Source of the DNA: DASWIG01 sp965371445
GTDB taxonomy: Bacteria; Acidobacteriota; Thermoanaerobaculia; Multivoradales; J023
NCBI GenBank assembly: GCA_965371445.1
Contig: CBDUYN010000007.1
Span: 60,374-124,373 of the forward strand
Direction of reading: 5' to 3'
DNA: 64,000 nt
Below are positions 62,801 through 64,000 of this stretch, in pieces. The notes under the pieces are model-generated. The model did no database searches and had not been told where the DNA came from. It saw only the letters and a list, made by a program, of their open reading frames with translations. Within the stretch, counting starts at the first letter, position 1; each line of letters opens with the position of its first letter. A program made the position numbers and the translations under genes.

Positions 62801-63530
62801 CGCCGGCGAAAGCCGCGACGTCGATCTCGCGCTCTTGCAGGGCCCTCAAGGCCGCTATCTTGACGGTTGTTTCCTGAGAACGGGCCATTGCTTGGCGCAG
62901 GAGCTCGGGATGGCGTTCGACGACACGTCCGAGGTTTCGCAAACCCCCGATCCGCTGGGTTAGCTCCGGCGGGTATCCGTGTGCCGTGCCCGCCGTGAGC
63001 AAGGCACGCACCAGGAGGTCGGGAGGCGCGCCGTAGAGGTGCAGCATCTCCTCGACGATCAAGGCGTCGAAGGCCTCGCCGTCCTCGGCCGGTGGCCCTT
63101 CGCCCGGGTCGCTGACCTGGGCGAGGAAGAGACGTAGCCAGGGTGGCGCGTCGAGAGCCCGTCCGGAGAGGGTCGCCGCTTCGAGACTTGCCGAAGCTTC
63201 CCAGACGAGGGCGAGGCGCAGGTAGAAGCCGGCGTCGGCGTGCGAGAGCTTGTGCAGGAACCGTGGCCGCGGACGGGGTTCGCCCTGGCCGCTGCCGTCG
63301 GCCGGGGCGAGCGCGAGGAGAGCCGCGCCGCCCTCCCGGGCTCTGAGCTCGGCGAGCACGTCCTCGCCCACGCCATCGACCACGTAGATCAGGGCTCGGG
63401 TGCCGAGCCGCTCGCCGAGCCGGTCGAGGCGGCGGAGCTCCTTCCCGAGGAGGCTCAGGCTTCCCAAGGGGTGACCGGCTCGGTTGCGTAGGGCGGCGCT
63501 GGCGGCTAGCGTTCGGATCCGACCGAACAT
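59868..63530 (-). CDS. Large DUF4132/HEAT-repeat protein (YehI-like)
   Basis: The 1220-residue soluble protein has Ala/Leu/Arg-rich helical repeats of HEAT type (LRALQEREIDVAAFAGVIVD, HSQQEVRAAAAEWLADLGGR, GAVPALTEALAKERRELAK) over about 150-800. A C-terminal DUF4132 domain (about 960-1220; WAAWDDGGTEPRLVMTF, LIRLAHQL, AFKLRGEVTRLGYVRGGSEN, LLAEAWNDL) follows. Proteins of this type (MolR/YehI relatives) are poorly characterised. A 15-base in-frame repeat lies in the DUF4132 part. It has no signal peptide. It is separated by 92 bases from the radical SAM gene downstream. Confidence 0.82.
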   Translation of the reverse strand: MFGRIRTLAASAALRNRAGHPLGSLSLLGKELRRLDRLGERLGTRALIYVVDGVGEDVLAELRAREGGAALLALAPADGSGQGEPRPRPRFLHKLSHADAGFYLRLALVWEASASLEAATLSGRALDAPPWLRLFLAQVSDPGEGPPAEDGEAFDALIVEEMLHLYGAPPDLLVRALLTAGTAHGYPPELTQRIGGLRNLGRVVERHPELLRQAMARSQETTVKIAALRALQEREIDVAAFAGVIVDLAVTSPWAVRKATVALLVRLGEASRPLLEQKAAAGTPGERHRAVLLLWELFDVEVAGFLHQRARDESSTRVRATLAEILAANVESEPEECAPKDIDADSILSCPRSQPPIEVDAPPAEEIRELLRRMLSVWEREAGVRQKKLAKRGEALSRQPLTFSEADADRIFEALGTFVYRGRPPRFQLELPWQGDFDFLQPLETLLKSPRLEPVHFVRLMWVLGELRYDKRAAVVPFGALGPRLDHYSTVYRKSHAPAFSLRELAAVLEALGADPRILGWGRLVARRFHGTFVWEDDALWPYFADHPAILEEALELRESTVEIRHLKPTLRRNAFAVLAQMPALPRNLADYLWEVALGTSKVERPMAQAALASQPDCESRAVKALGHSQQEVRAAAAEWLADLGGRGAVPALTEALAKERRELAKAAFLAALERLGEPVERFLDREDLLREARRGLEKGMPPQLAWLDFERLPSVHWADDGKEVAPEILRWLLARAAKLRSPEPGPLLRRHVARFGAEERRAYGQYVLESWIDHDVAAGSSSRDRGILSVAAACCGAAGAAAVERYVRSVYPHHVAQSKSLTRTLVWIDHPAAAQSLVAIAGRFRTASVGREAERSAELLAERHGWTVEELADRAVPNAGFESDDDGGEPRLRLDYGGREIFAALDADLRIVLTSDDGSALKSIPALAPGDDAARVKDAKRTLSAARREVKAIVRQQSERLYEVLCAERGWPFAEWRAYLAEHPILRHLCPRLVWAAWDDGGTEPRLVMTFRPRNDGTLVDAHGQEIEPAAGSPAAGSPAAGTLIRLAHQLRTGEEAADLWLAHFRERGTKPIFAQFGKAPFVLPEARRHELMAIDFVGHMVDAFKLRGEVTRLGYVRGGSENRRIFYTYRKSFHTLGIDSVIEFSGNLLPEEDIPVALKSLYFEPAKGDGAAPSSHLGHRIPLGKVPPVLLAEAWNDLVSLSSVGWGFDPEWEQKVGW
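60403..60444 (-). repeat. 15-base in-frame tandem repeat in the DUF4132 gene
   Basis: The unit CCGGCGGCCGGCGAT is present at 60403 and 60418, with a third copy broken after 12 bases. It encodes AAGSP repeated on the minus strand, in a surface-loop-like region before the AGTLIRLAHQL segment. The same unit length as in the kinase gene, but another sequence. Confidence 0.8.
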
Positions 63531-63580
63531 TCGCCCATTCTATCGCCCGTTCCGGGACGCAACGACCCCGAGGCCGGAAA

Positions 63581-63625
63581 CGACGCGGAGCGTCGGGCTG
63601 GAGTGACGACGCGGGAGCGTCGTCA
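63581..63625. repeat. Two neighbouring hairpins between the DUF4132 and RND genes
   Basis: CGACGC-gga-GCGTCG (63581-63595) and TGACGACGC-ggga-GCGTCGTCA (63604-63625; 9-base perfect stem) lie in the 103-base gap. They share the core GACGC...GCGTC. They may act as terminator for the RND operon on the minus strand, or as a dispersed palindromic element. Confidence 0.5.
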
Positions 63626-63633
63626 CGAGCTCG

Positions 63634-64000
63634 CTACGCCGAGCGGCGTACCAATGCCCGGTGCAGCACCGGGACGACCAGCAGCGCCGCGAAAAGCGAC
63701 GTGACCAGCCCACCCGCGACCGCCAACGCCAACGCCCGGCGCAGCTCCACGCCCTCGCCGCCCAACGCCGCCAGCGGAATCAGCCCCAGAAGCGTCGTCA
63801 ACGTCGTCATCAGGATCGGACGGTAACGCTCCGCCGCCGCCTCGCGGATCGCGGCGACTCTTTTCAGGCCCGCGTCGAGCCGCTGCTCGATCCGGTGCAC
63901 GAGGACGATCGCATTGTTGACGACGATCCCGGCCAAGAGGATCAGCCCCATGAACGACATGACGTTCAAGCTCTGGCCCGCCAGCTCCAGCGCGCCGAGG
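63634..64000 (-). CDS. C-terminal end of an RND efflux transporter (AcrB/HAE1 family), running off the edge
   Basis: The frame is open to the right edge and encodes the last 122 or so residues: LELAGQSLNVMSFMGLILLA, GIVVNNAIVLVHRIEQRLDA, AAAERYRPILMTTLTTLLGL, IPLAALGGEGVELRRALALA and LVTSLFAALLVVPVLHRALV, the final membrane helices of the resistance-nodulation-division family. The Asn-Asn before AIVL matches family members. The N-terminal 900 residues and any partner adaptor gene lie outside. An internal Met at 63969 is not a real start. Confidence 0.93.
   Translation of the reverse strand, partial: LGALELAGQSLNVMSFMGLILLAGIVVNNAIVLVHRIEQRLDAGLKRVAAIREAAAERYRPILMTTLTTLLGLIPLAALGGEGVELRRALALAVAGGLVTSLFAALLVVPVLHRALVRRSA

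Noticed and set aside
63634..63969. Small membrane protein starting at the Met at 63969
   Set aside because: The frame is open to the window edge and the preceding residues match RND transporters, so it is the end of a larger gene.

Overview
The window is high-GC bacterial chromosome. Several families point to Acidobacteriota, perhaps a Thermoanaerobaculia-like lineage: an orphan MacB/FtsX permease with duplicated domains, a CBM9/DUF5916 outer-membrane protein, an EF-G-like GTPase paralogue, a Pro-rich transmembrane Ser/Thr kinase and a radical SAM protein with a PCP_red tail. This placement is inferred from gene families only; there is no rRNA or tRNA gene in the window.

Layout. 1-2.2 kb: end of an unknown gene, a sigma54-dependent response regulator and an exported thioredoxin-like protein. 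2.2-3.65 kb: a gene graveyard with remnants of a BNR-repeat protein, an internally deleted DUF4143-type ATPase, a nuclease-fold fragment and a MazF tail. 3.7-5.5 kb: a VapBC-type pair, a copy of the uvrA 3' end, and an unknown coupled two-gene cassette. 5.5-11 kb: uvrA and a duplicated-domain ABC permease. 11.1-17.9 kb: type II thioesterase, double-HTH regulator, MbtH-like protein, two SGNH-type proteins and a NodU/CmcH carbamoyltransferase, which look like accessory genes of natural-product assembly although no NRPS/PKS is present. 17.9-28.7 kb: EF-G-like factor, Ser/Thr kinase, two family-2 glycosyltransferases, PQQ-type propeller, lipoprotein, APC permease, Trm112-like protein and a PagL-like deacylase.

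29.2-36.4 kb is an accessory island of visibly lower GC. It holds a compact bacterial ubiquitin-like conjugation operon (Ubl-E2 fusion, JAB-E1 fusion, DUF6527 protein with a Lys/Ser/Ala-rich tail). Divergent from it is a three-gene cassette (sigma factor, small acidic protein, ImmA/IrrE metalloprotease). An XRE-ImmA/IrrE fusion, a tandem repeat and a second VapBC-type pair follow. I consider the pairing of the conjugation operon with the sigma/protease cassette the most interesting feature here.

36.6-47.3 kb: a methyltransferase, then an exopolysaccharide export and polymerisation block (large exported protein, TPR protein, CpsB-type phosphatase, Wzc-type tyrosine kinase, Wza-type export protein, beta-barrel, O-antigen ligase/polymerase). 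47-64 kb: PBP4-type carboxypeptidase, metF, VanZ-like protein, TPR-like protein, cyclic-nucleotide-binding protein, metallophosphoesterase, GntR regulator, DUF5916 protein, exported glutaredoxin, a second DUF4143 remnant, a MazEF-like pair, radical SAM/PCP_red protein, a DUF4132 protein and the end of an RND efflux pump.

A recurring regulatory theme: three toxin-antitoxin operons of different families have good sigma70-type promoters whose -10 box ends exactly 6 nt before the antitoxin ATG, predicting leaderless transcripts. The TA and remnant genes at 2.7-4.4 kb and 57.4-58.4 kb also share diverged duplicated segments.
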